Shown piece by piece: positions 53,096 to 61,978 of a stretch of DNA of 64,000 bases; position 1 is the first letter of the stretch; each line of letters begins with the position of its first letter. The notes beneath the pieces were generated by a model. The model did no database searches. It was not told the DNA's origin and saw only the letters and a list, made by a program, of their open reading frames with translations. Both the position numbers and the translations under genes were made by a program. Origin of the DNA: Paenibacillus chibensis (GTDB lineage Bacteria > Bacillota > Bacilli > Paenibacillales > Paenibacillaceae); the NCBI RefSeq assembly GCF_004001045.1, contig NZ_BIMK01000001.1, positions 271,928 through 335,927 of the forward strand, in the 5' to 3' direction.

Positions 53096-53716
53096 TCAGC
53101 CGATCACGCAGCTTCCGAGAAGCCGGTCTCCCCAGTACAGCTCGAACTTGTCACCGGCGGCGCAAGGTCCTACTCCGGCAGGGGTGCCCGTGAAAATAAT
53201 ATCGTTTTCACCCAATCCATAATTCGTGCCGATGTAGTCGACAATCTCCTGGAGCGAGAAAATCATGTCCTTAATATTGCCGCGCTGTACTTCCGAGCCG
53301 TTCTTATGTACGGCGAAATCCTCAGCAGCAGCTGCTTCCGCCCCAGGGAAATCCTGAAAGCCGGAGATCGGGGCAGAATTTTTGAACCCTTTGGCAGCCG
53401 TCCACGGATGGCCCTTCTTTTTGATCACCGTCTGCACGTCGCGCAGCGTGAAGTCGATACCCAGCGCCATGCCTCCGATCAATTCATCCACCGAAACACC
53501 TGGTTCGTAGGCACGCTTAACGCGGAGTACCAGTTCCCCCTCATAATGTACCTCTCCCTTATCCTGAGGCATGGACAACACCTGCCCGTTTAACGCCGTC
53601 GCGGCATGGGAAGGCTTCATAAAAATCATCGGTTCATCCGGCACGTCGTTTCCGAGCTCTGCGGCATGAAGCTTGTAGTTGCGTCCTACACAGTATACGT
53701 TTTGAATCATCGTCAT
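53096..53716 (-). CDS. Fumarylacetoacetate hydrolase family protein
   Basis: A 206-residue FAH-fold enzyme with acidic metal ligands in HYEGELVLRV (E-x-E) and the D of GIDFTLRDVQ, plus the terminal TGTPAGVGP loop. Family members hydrolyse or decarboxylate acylpyruvates, for example oxaloacetate or fumarylpyruvate; the small size suggests an acylpyruvase. It lies in a same-strand run capA, GDPD, FAH, DUF92 with gaps of 50, 27 and 2 bases. Confidence 0.9.
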   Translation of the reverse strand: MTMIQNVYCVGRNYKLHAAELGNDVPDEPMIFMKPSHAATALNGQVLSMPQDKGEVHYEGELVLRVKRAYEPGVSVDELIGGMALGIDFTLRDVQTVIKKKGHPWTAAKGFKNSAPISGFQDFPGAEAAAAEDFAVHKNGSEVQRGNIKDMIFSLQEIVDYIGTNYGLGENDIIFTGTPAGVGPCAAGDKFELYWGDRLLGSCVIG

Positions 53717-53743
53717 CTCATCCTTTGGAAAGTAGTATAGATG

Positions 53744-54472
53744 CTAGTGCATAAACGTTTGTTTCCACACATCGGGCCGATTCGTGCACAGGAGAATTTC
53801 CGGGGAAATATTGGCCAGCCGCTTCATACGTTTGGCATCATCCACCGTCCACCCCATGACTGTGATCCCCGCTTCTTTTAGTCTGACGAACAGCTCATGG
53901 TCGAGGTTCGGATGTCCGATCGACAGAAATGAGCACTGCAGCGTTTGCAGACGCTCGACAAGATCCTTGGGTCTGGCATCGATAATCAATCCCGTCCGGA
54001 TGCCAGGATGGATTTGTCTCACTCTCCGGAGCGCATCGGCATCAAAGGACGTCACCACGACATCCTGCTCCATATGGTAGGAGCAAACGCGGTCAATGAC
54101 CGCTTCTTCCAGACCCGGATACATGTTCCCCGCCGTTTTGAGTTCAATGTTAAGGTGCACGCGGCCGCAGCTCAGGCGAAGTACTTCCTCCAATGAAGGA
54201 ATCCGCTCGCCGTGGAATTCCCGGCCCTTCCAGCTGCCCGCATCCAAGCGAAGAAGCTGCTGCCAGGTATGGTCCTTGACCTTCCCGCTGCCGTTTGTCG
54301 TTCGATCCAGACTAAAATCATGTATAACGACCGGTATACCGTCTGCCGTAAGCTGCGTATCGATCTCCATCCACTGCACATAAGGCTCGGCAATCGCCAT
54401 TCGAAAAGCAGACATCGTGTTCTCCGGCGCTTTGCCGGAAAAACCGCGATGCGCTACACATAAATTATTCAT
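53744..54472 (-). CDS. Glycerophosphodiester phosphodiesterase
   Basis: A 242-residue GDPD TIM barrel that releases glycerol 3-phosphate from deacylated phospholipids or teichoic acid material. Catalytic motifs are AHRGFSGKAPENT (His, Glu) and IDTQLTADGIPVVIHDFSLDRTT (acidic ligands and second His). There is no signal peptide, so it is probably cytoplasmic. The start is ATG 54472 with GGGGAG four bases upstream rather than the open extension to 54499. Confidence 0.92.
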   Translation of the reverse strand: MNNLCVAHRGFSGKAPENTMSAFRMAIAEPYVQWMEIDTQLTADGIPVVIHDFSLDRTTNGSGKVKDHTWQQLLRLDAGSWKGREFHGERIPSLEEVLRLSCGRVHLNIELKTAGNMYPGLEEAVIDRVCSYHMEQDVVVTSFDADALRRVRQIHPGIRTGLIIDARPKDLVERLQTLQCSFLSIGHPNLDHELFVRLKEAGITVMGWTVDDAKRMKRLANISPEILLCTNRPDVWKQTFMH

Positions 54473-54522
54473 CGATCTCCCCCCAAACTTTCGCTTCATC
54501 CGTAGAATTCAGACCAGCTTCA

Positions 54523-55971
54523 TCAAGGCGTAACGACGCCGTCGCCGGAAATCTTCAGGCCTCCGAAGGATAGATTCTGCATCTCTTTCATCAGCTGGCT
54601 CCCATCCTGGGCATTCATCGGCACCGGCTGTCCAAGCTCCGCATGATAAGGTGTCAGCTTCATTTGGCAGCCGCTCTTCGGCTTGCAGGTCGCTTGAAAA
54701 ACGGCCGTCTTCCAAGTGGACGGCGTGCTGGATTTGGTAAAGATAAAATTGCCTGTGCTGTAAGCAATCCATTTGCCCTTATACTGTTCCAGTCCCTGCA
54801 GCACATGCGGATGACCGCCGATAATGAGATCGGCTCCCGCATCCACAAAATCATGGGCCAGATTTTTCTGGTTCGCATCCGGCGACAGGGAACGCTCAAT
54901 CCCCCAGTGCGCCATGACAATCACCAAATCGGCTTTCTTGCGTGCATCTGCAATCGTCGATAAGACACGGTCGCGGTACCCTTTGCCAGGGTATGCGCTG
55001 GCCACACCCGGTTTGCTCGCCCCTGCGGCCCATCCGGGCTCAGGATAGACCCGGCTGCATCCGACCACTGCAATCGTCATCCCTCCGCGTTTAATATACA
55101 GCGGCTGGTAAGCACGGTTCGCATCTTTGCCTGCGCCGACATATTGGATACCGCTCTGGTCCAGATGCTTGATCGTATCCATCAGGCCGACCTCGCCCTG
55201 GTCAAGAATATGGTTGTTGCCCAAATTGACCACGTCCATCCCTGCAGCGCGCAGCGCATCGAGAGCTTTCGGCGAGGATTTAAAAACGTACTGCTTGTTT
55301 TGCGCGCTTACACCGCCCGTTGTAACCGGCGTTTCAAGATTGCCGAGCGTCAGGTCATCCTTCTTGAAAGTATCTCCCAAATAAGCAAAAGGGTATGAAT
55401 AGCCTTTACTCTCCAACAGGGTTTCCACCTTGCTAGAGAAAATCATGTCGCCTACAAAATGAATCGTAACGGATTTACCGTTATCCCCCACTATACTATG
55501 TTCTTCCTGGCTGCCAGAGTCCTCCGGATTGCTCGGCGCTACGGATTTCCCTTGATCTGGCGACTTCGGCTGATCCGCGGTTTGATCCGGCACCTGTTCC
55601 TTTCCATTTGCATTGGCGCCCTGGTCTTGGCCGGCAACGCCTTTTTGATCCGGATCGTTGGCCGGATCCTTGGCGGGCTCCTTCGCGGGATCCTGTTCAG
55701 GCTGCTCTTCCTTGTTTGTTCCCTCTTGATCCTGAGGCTCCGGGGATACCGGCTTCTCCTGCGGAGGGCTCTCGGTATTATTGGTCACAGCAGGAGCCTT
55801 GGTCGGCGACTTCGGCCCCGATGCGCTCTGGTGATCCTTGATAAAGTATACGGAAACCAAAATGACAATCATCAATAGCAGGGCAGCATTCATGGTCAGC
55901 CACAATCGCCTCTGCCGGAGCTTCCGGTTTTGGTTACCGGAACGTTTTTTTTGCGATCTCGGCGGATACAT
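54523..55971 (-). CDS. CapA family protein (poly-gamma-glutamate synthesis type)
   Basis: A 482-residue membrane-anchored protein: basic N-terminus, one membrane helix (about residues 26-44), then a 110-residue Pro/Gln/Glu/Asp/Lys-rich low-complexity spacer, then a CapA metallophosphatase-like domain from about residue 167 (HFVGDMIF, LGNLETPVT, NLGNNHILDQG, MAHWGIE, GGHPHVLQG). Family members aid export or attachment of polyglutamate capsule. No capB/capC genes are adjacent, so a different anionic polymer or stand-alone role is possible. AAGGAGG precedes the ATG. Confidence 0.88.
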   Translation of the reverse strand: MYPPRSQKKRSGNQNRKLRQRRLWLTMNAALLLMIVILVSVYFIKDHQSASGPKSPTKAPAVTNNTESPPQEKPVSPEPQDQEGTNKEEQPEQDPAKEPAKDPANDPDQKGVAGQDQGANANGKEQVPDQTADQPKSPDQGKSVAPSNPEDSGSQEEHSIVGDNGKSVTIHFVGDMIFSSKVETLLESKGYSYPFAYLGDTFKKDDLTLGNLETPVTTGGVSAQNKQYVFKSSPKALDALRAAGMDVVNLGNNHILDQGEVGLMDTIKHLDQSGIQYVGAGKDANRAYQPLYIKRGGMTIAVVGCSRVYPEPGWAAGASKPGVASAYPGKGYRDRVLSTIADARKKADLVIVMAHWGIERSLSPDANQKNLAHDFVDAGADLIIGGHPHVLQGLEQYKGKWIAYSTGNFIFTKSSTPSTWKTAVFQATCKPKSGCQMKLTPYHAELGQPVPMNAQDGSQLMKEMQNLSFGGLKISGDGVVTP

Positions 55972-56054
55972 CGTTCCTCCTTAATTCCATTTCATATTTT
56001 CATAGATTTACTTCCAGAATCCATACTATTATATCAGGCTCCCGCAAGCAAATA

Positions 56055-56080
56055 GAACCCCCCGCGGCAGCGGAGGGTTC
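56055..56080 (-). terminator. Hairpin after hemH
   Basis: GC-rich arms GAACCC...CCGC (56055-56065) and GCGG...GGGTTC (56070-56080) with a GGCA loop. No long T-run follows on the minus strand, so termination may be incomplete. Confidence 0.55.
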
Positions 56081-56101
56081 TGACAGATTCCGAATCGGTT
56101 T

Positions 56102-57052
56102 TTAAACCATTTGCGCTTGTTTAAGCTGGTCAACGACCGCATCGCAGAGGGTTACCATATACAGCGGATCGCTGTTCAGCATGTCGATGCGCATGAGACG
56201 CATGTCCAGCTCCTTGGCGACATCCTGTGCCTCGATGTCCAGGTCATACAGGACTTCCAAATGATCAGACACGAACCCGATCGGTGCGACCAGAACGTTC
56301 TCAACCTGCTCTTTGCTGAGACTGCGGAGCGTGTCCAAAATATCAGGGCCAAGCCAAGGCACCGAAGTGCGCCCTGCGCTTTGCCATGCAAACTGCCACG
56401 AAGTAATACCCAATTTTTCGGCAATTGCGCGGGAGGTTTCAAGCAGCTGTTCCGGGTACGGATCGCCAAGCTCCACAATTTTCTCCGGGAGGCTGTGCGC
56501 ACTGAACAGTACACGGACATCTTCCCGCTCGGCCCCCGCTTCCTTGAAGAGATCCATCTTCGCATTTACCCGGCGGCTAAGCGCTTCAATCAGCTGCGGA
56601 TGCAGATGATAGCTCTTCACGTAGGTCATCTCCACGCCGACCTCATCCGCTTTGGCCTGTGCCCGTTTGATGTAGCTCTCGACGCTCATGGTCGAATAAT
56701 GCGGTGCCAGCACGATGCCTACAGCTTTTTTGATGCCGTCTTGCGCCATCTGCTCTACACCATCTTCAATGAACGGACGGGCATGCTTGAGGCCTTGATA
56801 GCATACGAACTCCACATCCGGAAGGCGGCTGTCGGCGTTGAGGGCTTCCTGCAGGCTTTCCACCTGATGATTCGTATTTTCGCGGAGCGGGAATACGCCG
56901 CCCACGATGGCTTTGTATCGGTCCACCAGCTCCTGAAGCTGCTCTTCAGACGGAGCGTTGCCGCGGCGGATATGGGTATAATAGGCATCGATGCCTTCGA
57001 TGCTTTCCGGTGTTCCATAGGACATTACTAGCACGCCTACTTTTGTTTTCAC
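56102..57052 (-). CDS. hemH: Ferrochelatase (coproporphyrin type in Firmicutes)
   Basis: Inserts ferrous iron into coproporphyrin III in the Gram-positive haem route (CpfC). The 316-residue soluble enzyme has the active-site His in LFSAHSLPEKIV and the conserved Glu in PIGFVSDHLEVLYDLD; the N-terminus KTKVGVLVMSYGTPES is typical. The start is GTG 57052 with AGAGGTGA seven bases upstream. It follows hemE by 48 bases; hemY, commonly third in Bacillus, is not next. Confidence 0.94.
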   Translation of the reverse strand: MKTKVGVLVMSYGTPESIEGIDAYYTHIRRGNAPSEEQLQELVDRYKAIVGGVFPLRENTNHQVESLQEALNADSRLPDVEFVCYQGLKHARPFIEDGVEQMAQDGIKKAVGIVLAPHYSTMSVESYIKRAQAKADEVGVEMTYVKSYHLHPQLIEALSRRVNAKMDLFKEAGAEREDVRVLFSAHSLPEKIVELGDPYPEQLLETSRAIAEKLGITSWQFAWQSAGRTSVPWLGPDILDTLRSLSKEQVENVLVAPIGFVSDHLEVLYDLDIEAQDVAKELDMRLMRIDMLNSDPLYMVTLCDAVVDQLKQAQMV

Positions 57053-57100
57053 GAAACGATCACCTCTTGGTCGAATTGATGTTGCAGCGTTGCACAAACT

Positions 57101-58153
57101 CTAATATTTTTTGTTCTTCAGCGCGGAAGCCGAATACTCGTGAATATATTCCGTAAGCTCCTTCAGCTTGTCCAACGAAGCTTCGGGGAACAGTCCGTGA
57201 CCGAGATTGAAGATATACCCCGGCTCCTGAATGCCTTCATCGATGATTTCTTTCGCATATGATTTGATGATGTCCATCGGCGCGGTCAAAATATACGGAT
57301 CGAGGTTGCCCTGCACCGCGAATTTGCCGCCCAGGCGCTTGCGCCCCTCCTCGATGGAGACTCTCCAGTCCAGCCCGATCACGTTCGCCTGAAGCTCTGT
57401 GAGGGTCGGAAGAAGCTCGCCGGAGCTTACGCCCGGGAAATATATTTTAGGTACATTCAAATCCGAAAGTTCGGCAAAGATACGGGTAATGGTAGGCAGC
57501 ACATATTTTTGAAAATCTTTCGGCGCAAGCGCACCGACCCAGCTGTCAAACAGCTGGAACGCCTTACCTCCGTTTTGGATATGGGCCCGCACATATGTAA
57601 TAACCATATCCCCCAGCTTGTTCATCAGCAGATTCCAAACCTCGGGCTCGCTGTACATCAGCGTCTTGGTCAAAATATAGCTTTTGGAAGGACGGCCTTC
57701 AATCAGATAGCTGGCGATCGTAAATGGCGCTCCCGCAAACGTAATCAGCGGCACCTCAAGCTCGCGGTCCAAAATCCGGATCGTTTCGATGATATGGGAC
57801 AAATCCTTGTCAACATCGATCGGACGCAGCCTCTCGACATCGGCTTTGCTCCGGATGGGATTATCAATGACGGGACCGATATTTTTCACGATATCGAAAT
57901 CAACGCCAAGCGATGCTACAGGGTTCATAATGTCCGAATACAGAATGGCGGCATCCACGCCCAGCTTGCGTACCGGCATCATCGTGATTTCGGCTGCAAG
58001 CTCCGGCTGCCGGCAAATTTCAAGCAGCGTATATTTTTCTTTGATTTTGCGGTATTCAGGATCGTACCTGCCCGCTTGTCTCATGTACCAGACAGGAACA
58101 TGCTCCGTTTCCCTTTTATAGCTGGCTTGTATGAGTGTATCGTTGTAGGTCAT
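57101..58153 (-). CDS. hemE: Uroporphyrinogen decarboxylase
   Basis: Converts uroporphyrinogen III to coproporphyrinogen III. The 350-residue length fits. The signature VWYMRQAGRYDPEYR (about residues 21-35) and catalytic Asp in ILYSDIMNP are clear. GGAGG lies before the ATG. It heads a hemE-hemH transcript with a sigma-A-like promoter at 58194-58222. Confidence 0.96.
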   Translation of the reverse strand: MTYNDTLIQASYKRETEHVPVWYMRQAGRYDPEYRKIKEKYTLLEICRQPELAAEITMMPVRKLGVDAAILYSDIMNPVASLGVDFDIVKNIGPVIDNPIRSKADVERLRPIDVDKDLSHIIETIRILDRELEVPLITFAGAPFTIASYLIEGRPSKSYILTKTLMYSEPEVWNLLMNKLGDMVITYVRAHIQNGGKAFQLFDSWVGALAPKDFQKYVLPTITRIFAELSDLNVPKIYFPGVSSGELLPTLTELQANVIGLDWRVSIEEGRKRLGGKFAVQGNLDPYILTAPMDIIKSYAKEIIDEGIQEPGYIFNLGHGLFPEASLDKLKELTEYIHEYSASALKNKKY

Positions 58154-58193
58154 GAAGAGGCCTCCAATGTTTTTTAGAATTTCTCTAATCTAT

Positions 58194-58222
58194 ATTATGC
58201 CCTTTTTAAAAGTAAGTAACAA
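58194..58222 (-). promoter_or_regulatory. Promoter of hemE-hemH
   Basis: On the minus strand TTGTTA (58222-58217), 17 bases, CATAAT (58199-58194), about 40 bases before hemE. Confidence 0.6.
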
Positions 58223-58359
58223 CCGGCTGGCCCTGACATCCCATGACAATAGTATGACATCTGCCTTACGGCTCGTTTGGGTAAATATGTTATACTGAAA
58301 GAACCTGTGTTTTTCCTGACATATTTTCAGTCACATGTAGAAAGGAAGTGAAAAGCACA

Positions 58360-59571
58360 TTGAAACCGTGGAAAGTCAATGTACTTGTGCTTTGGATCGG
58401 CCAGTTTCTGGTCAACTCGGGAATGACAATGATCACTCCGTTCCTGTCCCTGTATCTGGCAAAGGATCTGGGAGTACAGGGTGATCACAACATCGGTATG
58501 TGGGCGGGAATGATTTTTGCGGCTAACTTCCTGACCTCGTTTATTTTTCAACCCTTATGGGGCAAGCTGGCCGACCGGTACGGACGCAAAATCATGCTTC
58601 TGCGCTCCGGGTTCGGGATGGCGATCGTCATTACCCTGATGGGCTTTGCCCGCAGTCCGTGGGAACTCCTGCTGCTGCGGCTGCTGAACGGTACGATTTC
58701 CGGCTTTAACCCTGCTTCGATTTCGCTGGTTTCCAGCACGACCCCGAAAGATCGGATGGGTTTTGCCATGGGAATCATGCAGTCCGGCTCCGTGGCAGGC
58801 ACCATTCTCGGTCCGCTCATTGGCGGCAGCCTCGCGGATATTTTCGGATTCCGTCCTATTTTCTATATTATCGGTCTCTTGATTTTTGCCGCATCCCTGC
58901 TGGCGCTCCTTCTGGTCAAGGAAAACTTCAACCGTGAAGAGGCGGCGAAAGCGCCCCAGGTTTCCGTGCTTGGCGGATTCAAGGAGCTGGCGCAAATTCC
59001 GCAGCTTCCGGCTTTGTTCGCCGTGACCTTCCTGCTTCAGTTTGCCATGATGAGCCCCATGTCCCTGCTGCCGCTGTATGTGGAGAAGCTTCATGCATCG
59101 TCCGTTAATCTGGCTTTCTGGGCTGGCATGGTCACCGCCGTTACCGGACTGTCCAACATGATCACTTCGCCCATTCTCGGCAAGGTCAGCGACAAGGTCG
59201 GCGCGCATCGCATATTGACCTATGCCTTGATCGGCGCAGGCGTGATGCTCATCCCGCAGGCCTTCGTGCACTCGGTTTGGCAGCTTATCATCGTGCGGTT
59301 CCTGATGGGTATCTTCATGGGCGGCCTGCTCCCAAGCGTCAACGCCCTAATCCGCTCGTACACGCCTGACGGCATGGAGAGCCGGGCTTTCGGCTTCAAC
59401 ACGAGCACGCTGGCGCTGGGCAACATGCTCGGCGCGCTGGTCGGCGGCTTCTTATCCGGTTTTATCGGGATCGAAGGCCTCTTTATCATTTCGGGCTGCC
59501 TGCTGCTCTTGAACATGGTATGGGTACGGCTGAAGCTGTACAAAAACCATAAATCACCGCAGTATCGGTAA
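58360..59571 (+). CDS. MFS transporter (multidrug efflux type)
   Basis: A 403-residue, 12-helix major facilitator protein. Motif A is GKLADRYGRKIML between helices 2 and 3, and a motif-C-like GTILGPLIGG lies in helix 5, typical of drug/H+ antiporters such as MdtG. The start is TTG 58360: AAAGGAAGTGA pairs well with 16S rRNA and lies eight bases upstream, while the GTG at 58348 falls inside this binding site. It is divergent from hemE. Confidence 0.9.
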   Translation: MKPWKVNVLVLWIGQFLVNSGMTMITPFLSLYLAKDLGVQGDHNIGMWAGMIFAANFLTSFIFQPLWGKLADRYGRKIMLLRSGFGMAIVITLMGFARSPWELLLLRLLNGTISGFNPASISLVSSTTPKDRMGFAMGIMQSGSVAGTILGPLIGGSLADIFGFRPIFYIIGLLIFAASLLALLLVKENFNREEAAKAPQVSVLGGFKELAQIPQLPALFAVTFLLQFAMMSPMSLLPLYVEKLHASSVNLAFWAGMVTAVTGLSNMITSPILGKVSDKVGAHRILTYALIGAGVMLIPQAFVHSVWQLIIVRFLMGIFMGGLLPSVNALIRSYTPDGMESRAFGFNTSTLALGNMLGALVGGFLSGFIGIEGLFIISGCLLLLNMVWVRLKLYKNHKSPQYR

Positions 59572-59660
59572 CCGCTAGATTCCCCGGCTATATGGGGTTA
59601 TCATCAATGTCCATTATGTGCGTGACGGAGACAGTCGAAATTTATTATCGGTAATGCCAT

Positions 59661-59698
59661 AAAAAGGTGGGCAGGACATGTTCCTGCGCCACCTTTTT
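59661..59698. terminator. Bidirectional terminator
   Basis: Arms AAAAAGGTGG...CAGGA (59661-59676) and TCCTG...CCACCTTTTT (59682-59698) with T-run on the + side. Confidence 0.9.
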
Positions 59699-59714
59699 TT
59701 GCTTCATCGTCGGC

Positions 59715-60350
59715 TTACGCCCGAGGCTTCACCATCGCGACGGCCAAGCCGTCATATGCCGGCAATATGGTGCCGATCAGGCGTTCATCGGTAGCCATCT
59801 GCTCGTTGAACCGGCGGATTGCCTGCACCGAAGGCCCGTTTTTGTCCGGATTGAGGGTTCTCCCCCGCAAGAATGTGTTGTCTCCTGCAATGATCGCACC
59901 CGGATTCGCCAGCTCGATCGCATATTCCAAATATACCGGATAGTTCTCCTTATCGGCATCGATAAAGAAGAAATCGAATTTACGGCCTTCCTGCTTGAGC
60001 ATTTCCAGGCTGTCCGCAGCCAGGCCGATCCTGTATTCCACTTGATCTCCAAATCCTGCTTCGGTCAGATGCTCCATGGCCACGTCCGCGTATTCCTGCT
60101 TGAGCTCCAGGGAGGTGAGGCGGCCTTCGGAGGTCAAGCCTCTTGCCAGGCAAATCCCGCTATATCCGCCCAAAGCTCCGATCTCCAGCACTTGAGAAGC
60201 TTTGGTTGAAGCCACCAGCATGGTCAGCAGGCGGCCATAGCCCGGAGCGATTGAAATTTCAGGCATCCCCTTGCCGGCGATGCGTTCTTTTACGCCGGCA
60301 AGCTGCCCGTCCTTTTCAAGAAAATGGTCCGCGTATTCTTCAGGACTCAT
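59715..60350 (-). CDS. SAM-dependent O-methyltransferase (COMT-like)
   Basis: A 211-residue class I methyltransferase of the caffeoyl-CoA/catechol O-methyltransferase type. SAM motif VLEIGALGGYSGICLA, acidic SLELKQEY, the metal-binding FFIDADKENY and DNTFLRG segments are all seen. The substrate is unknown. The start is ATG 60350 with AAGGAGAG seven bases upstream. A palindrome at 60394-60413 just downstream of its -10 element suggests repression. Confidence 0.9.
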   Translation of the reverse strand: MSPEEYADHFLEKDGQLAGVKERIAGKGMPEISIAPGYGRLLTMLVASTKASQVLEIGALGGYSGICLARGLTSEGRLTSLELKQEYADVAMEHLTEAGFGDQVEYRIGLAADSLEMLKQEGRKFDFFFIDADKENYPVYLEYAIELANPGAIIAGDNTFLRGRTLNPDKNGPSVQAIRRFNEQMATDERLIGTILPAYDGLAVAMVKPRA

Positions 60351-60393
60351 GTGTAAACTCTCCTTCATATTCAACGTTCAATGGGTCATGATC

Positions 60394-60441
60394 GAAACAA
60401 TAACGTTTGTTTCTAACCTCACATTCACCTATACTATTATA
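60394..60441 (-). promoter_or_regulatory. Operator palindrome and -10 element of the O-methyltransferase gene
   Basis: GAAACAA (60394-60400) and TTGTTTC (60407-60413) with a 6-base centre, placed about 15-35 bases after the predicted start point of a TATAAT box (60441-60436 on the minus strand). The layout suits a TetR-like repressor. Confidence 0.5.
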
Positions 60442-60512
60442 GAATGAATGGAAGACGAATTCGAGCTTGAATTCACTATAATTAACCACTACACATCGAT
60501 TTAGTCTTTTCC

Positions 60513-60670
60513 GAAGGCAAAGGTAGCGGAAGGGACGGAATCGTTCTAAAGAAGCATAGCATTCGCCTTTGTCTTCAAATTAAACCCATTTGATAAATAA
60601 GTTCAGAAAATTTGGAGACACCAGCGATCGGAAGAACGATCCGTCACTGCGGCGGTCTTTAGCGCTCGCC
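60513..60670. other. Structured intergenic segment before the RlmL-type gene
   Basis: The gap 60351-60721 has no protein gene. It contains an 11-bp stem GAAGGCAAAGG/CCTTTGTCTTC (60513-60523 and 60566-60576, one G-U pair), a hairpin GATCG/CGATC (60626-60641) and GGCG/CGCC pairing (60651-60670). It may be a leader RNA element or a small RNA. Confidence 0.4.
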
Positions 60671-60721
60671 AAGGACTAATTCTTATGTACATCAAGCATG
60701 AAAATGGAGTTGAAAACGATT

Positions 60722-61861
60722 ATGCCCCGCTTGCAATTGATTGCAACCGCACCGATGGGCCTTGAGGCCATCGTCGCGCGTGAACTTAGAGATTTAGGCT
60801 ACAACGACCTGGAGGTCGAAAACGGCCGGGTTACCTTTGCCGGAGACCTCAAGGATATTTGCCGCTGCAACCTGTGGCTTCGCACTACGGACCGGATTCT
60901 CGTCAAAATGGGCGAGTTCCCTGCGAAAACCTTTGACGAGCTGTTCGAAGGCACCAAGGCGCTTCCATGGGAGGATTGGATTCCCGTCGACGGGGAATTC
61001 CCGGTCGAAGGCCGTTCCCATCATTCCCAGCTGAGCAGCGTTCCAGCCTCCCAAGGGATTGTCAAAAAGGCGATCGTCGAGAAGCTGAAGCAAAGCTACC
61101 GCACCGACTGGTTCCAGGAAAACGGCGCGCGTTATGTCATCGAAGTCAATCTTCACAAAGACGTTGCGCTGCTAACGCTGGATACAACCGGCCCCGCCCT
61201 GCATAAACGCGGGTACCGCAAGCTTGTGACGGAAGCGCCGATCAAGGAAACGATGGCAGCTGCGATGCTGCAGCTCAGCCGCTGGAATGCATCCCGTCCG
61301 CTCTATGATCCTTGCTGCGGTTCAGGTACATTCCTGATCGAAGCCGCCATGATGGGCTGGAATATCGCGCCGGGACTGCGCCGCTCGTTCCCGTCCGAGC
61401 ACTGGCGCATCATTCCCGAGGAGCTGTGGGCCGAAGCGCGCGAGGAGGCCTTCGACTCCGTGCAGGATGACGAGCCGCTGCAGCTGACAGGCAGCGATAT
61501 CGACCCGCAGGCGATCGAGGTTGCCAAAGCCGCCGCCAAAAGCGCCGGCTTCGGACGCGAAATTACCTTCAACGTTCTGCCGGCAGCCAAGGCCAAGCCT
61601 GAAGGTGAATACGGCTGTTTGATCACCAACCCGCCGTACGGCGAACGCCTGAGCGAGAAAAACGAAGTCGAGAAGCTGATCCGCCAGCTTGGCAACACCG
61701 CTGCGCAGCTTCCGACCTGGTCGTTCTTCGCCATCAGTCCGACGAAGCAATTCGAGCATTACTTCGGGCGCAAGGCGGATAAAAGACGCAAGCTCTACAA
61801 TGGCCGCATCGAATGCCAGTATTATCAGTTCCTGGGTCCGCTTCCGCCGCGCCGGCCTTAG
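60722..61861 (+). CDS. THUMP-domain RNA guanine-N2 methyltransferase, RlmL/YpsC-like
   Basis: A 379-residue enzyme: N-terminal ferredoxin-like and THUMP RNA-binding part (LIATAPMGLEAIVARELRDLGY, RCNLWLRTTDRILV), then a class I methyltransferase with YDPCCGSGTFLIEAA and the catalytic NPPYGERL. It matches the C-terminal-truncated RlmL relatives typified by B. subtilis YpsC, which make m2G in 23S rRNA. The family start is at MPRLQLIAT (ATG 60722); GGAG is 12 bases upstream, a long spacing, and ATG 60698 is an alternative. Confidence 0.9.
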   Translation: MPRLQLIATAPMGLEAIVARELRDLGYNDLEVENGRVTFAGDLKDICRCNLWLRTTDRILVKMGEFPAKTFDELFEGTKALPWEDWIPVDGEFPVEGRSHHSQLSSVPASQGIVKKAIVEKLKQSYRTDWFQENGARYVIEVNLHKDVALLTLDTTGPALHKRGYRKLVTEAPIKETMAAAMLQLSRWNASRPLYDPCCGSGTFLIEAAMMGWNIAPGLRRSFPSEHWRIIPEELWAEAREEAFDSVQDDEPLQLTGSDIDPQAIEVAKAAAKSAGFGREITFNVLPAAKAKPEGEYGCLITNPPYGERLSEKNEVEKLIRQLGNTAAQLPTWSFFAISPTKQFEHYFGRKADKRRKLYNGRIECQYYQFLGPLPPRRP

Positions 61862-61928
61862 TCCTTCTGCTTGCGACATAAGCAGGGCGGCCCTGCTTCG
61901 AATGTATAGGTTCTAATATCTCAAGAAA

Positions 61929-61960
61929 AACCCGGCTTGCCTGTATAGGCAAGCCGGGTT
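61929..61960. terminator. Bidirectional terminator
   Basis: Perfect 13-bp arms AACCCGGCTTGCC (61929-61941) and GGCAAGCCGGGTT (61948-61960). Confidence 0.92.
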
Positions 61961-61978
61961 TATTTGGGTTCCATCTAT

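Noticed and set aside
55540..55830. Low-complexity repeated bases in the capA gene
   Set aside because: In-frame coding for a Pro/Gln/Glu/Asp-rich extracytoplasmic spacer, not a non-coding repeat.
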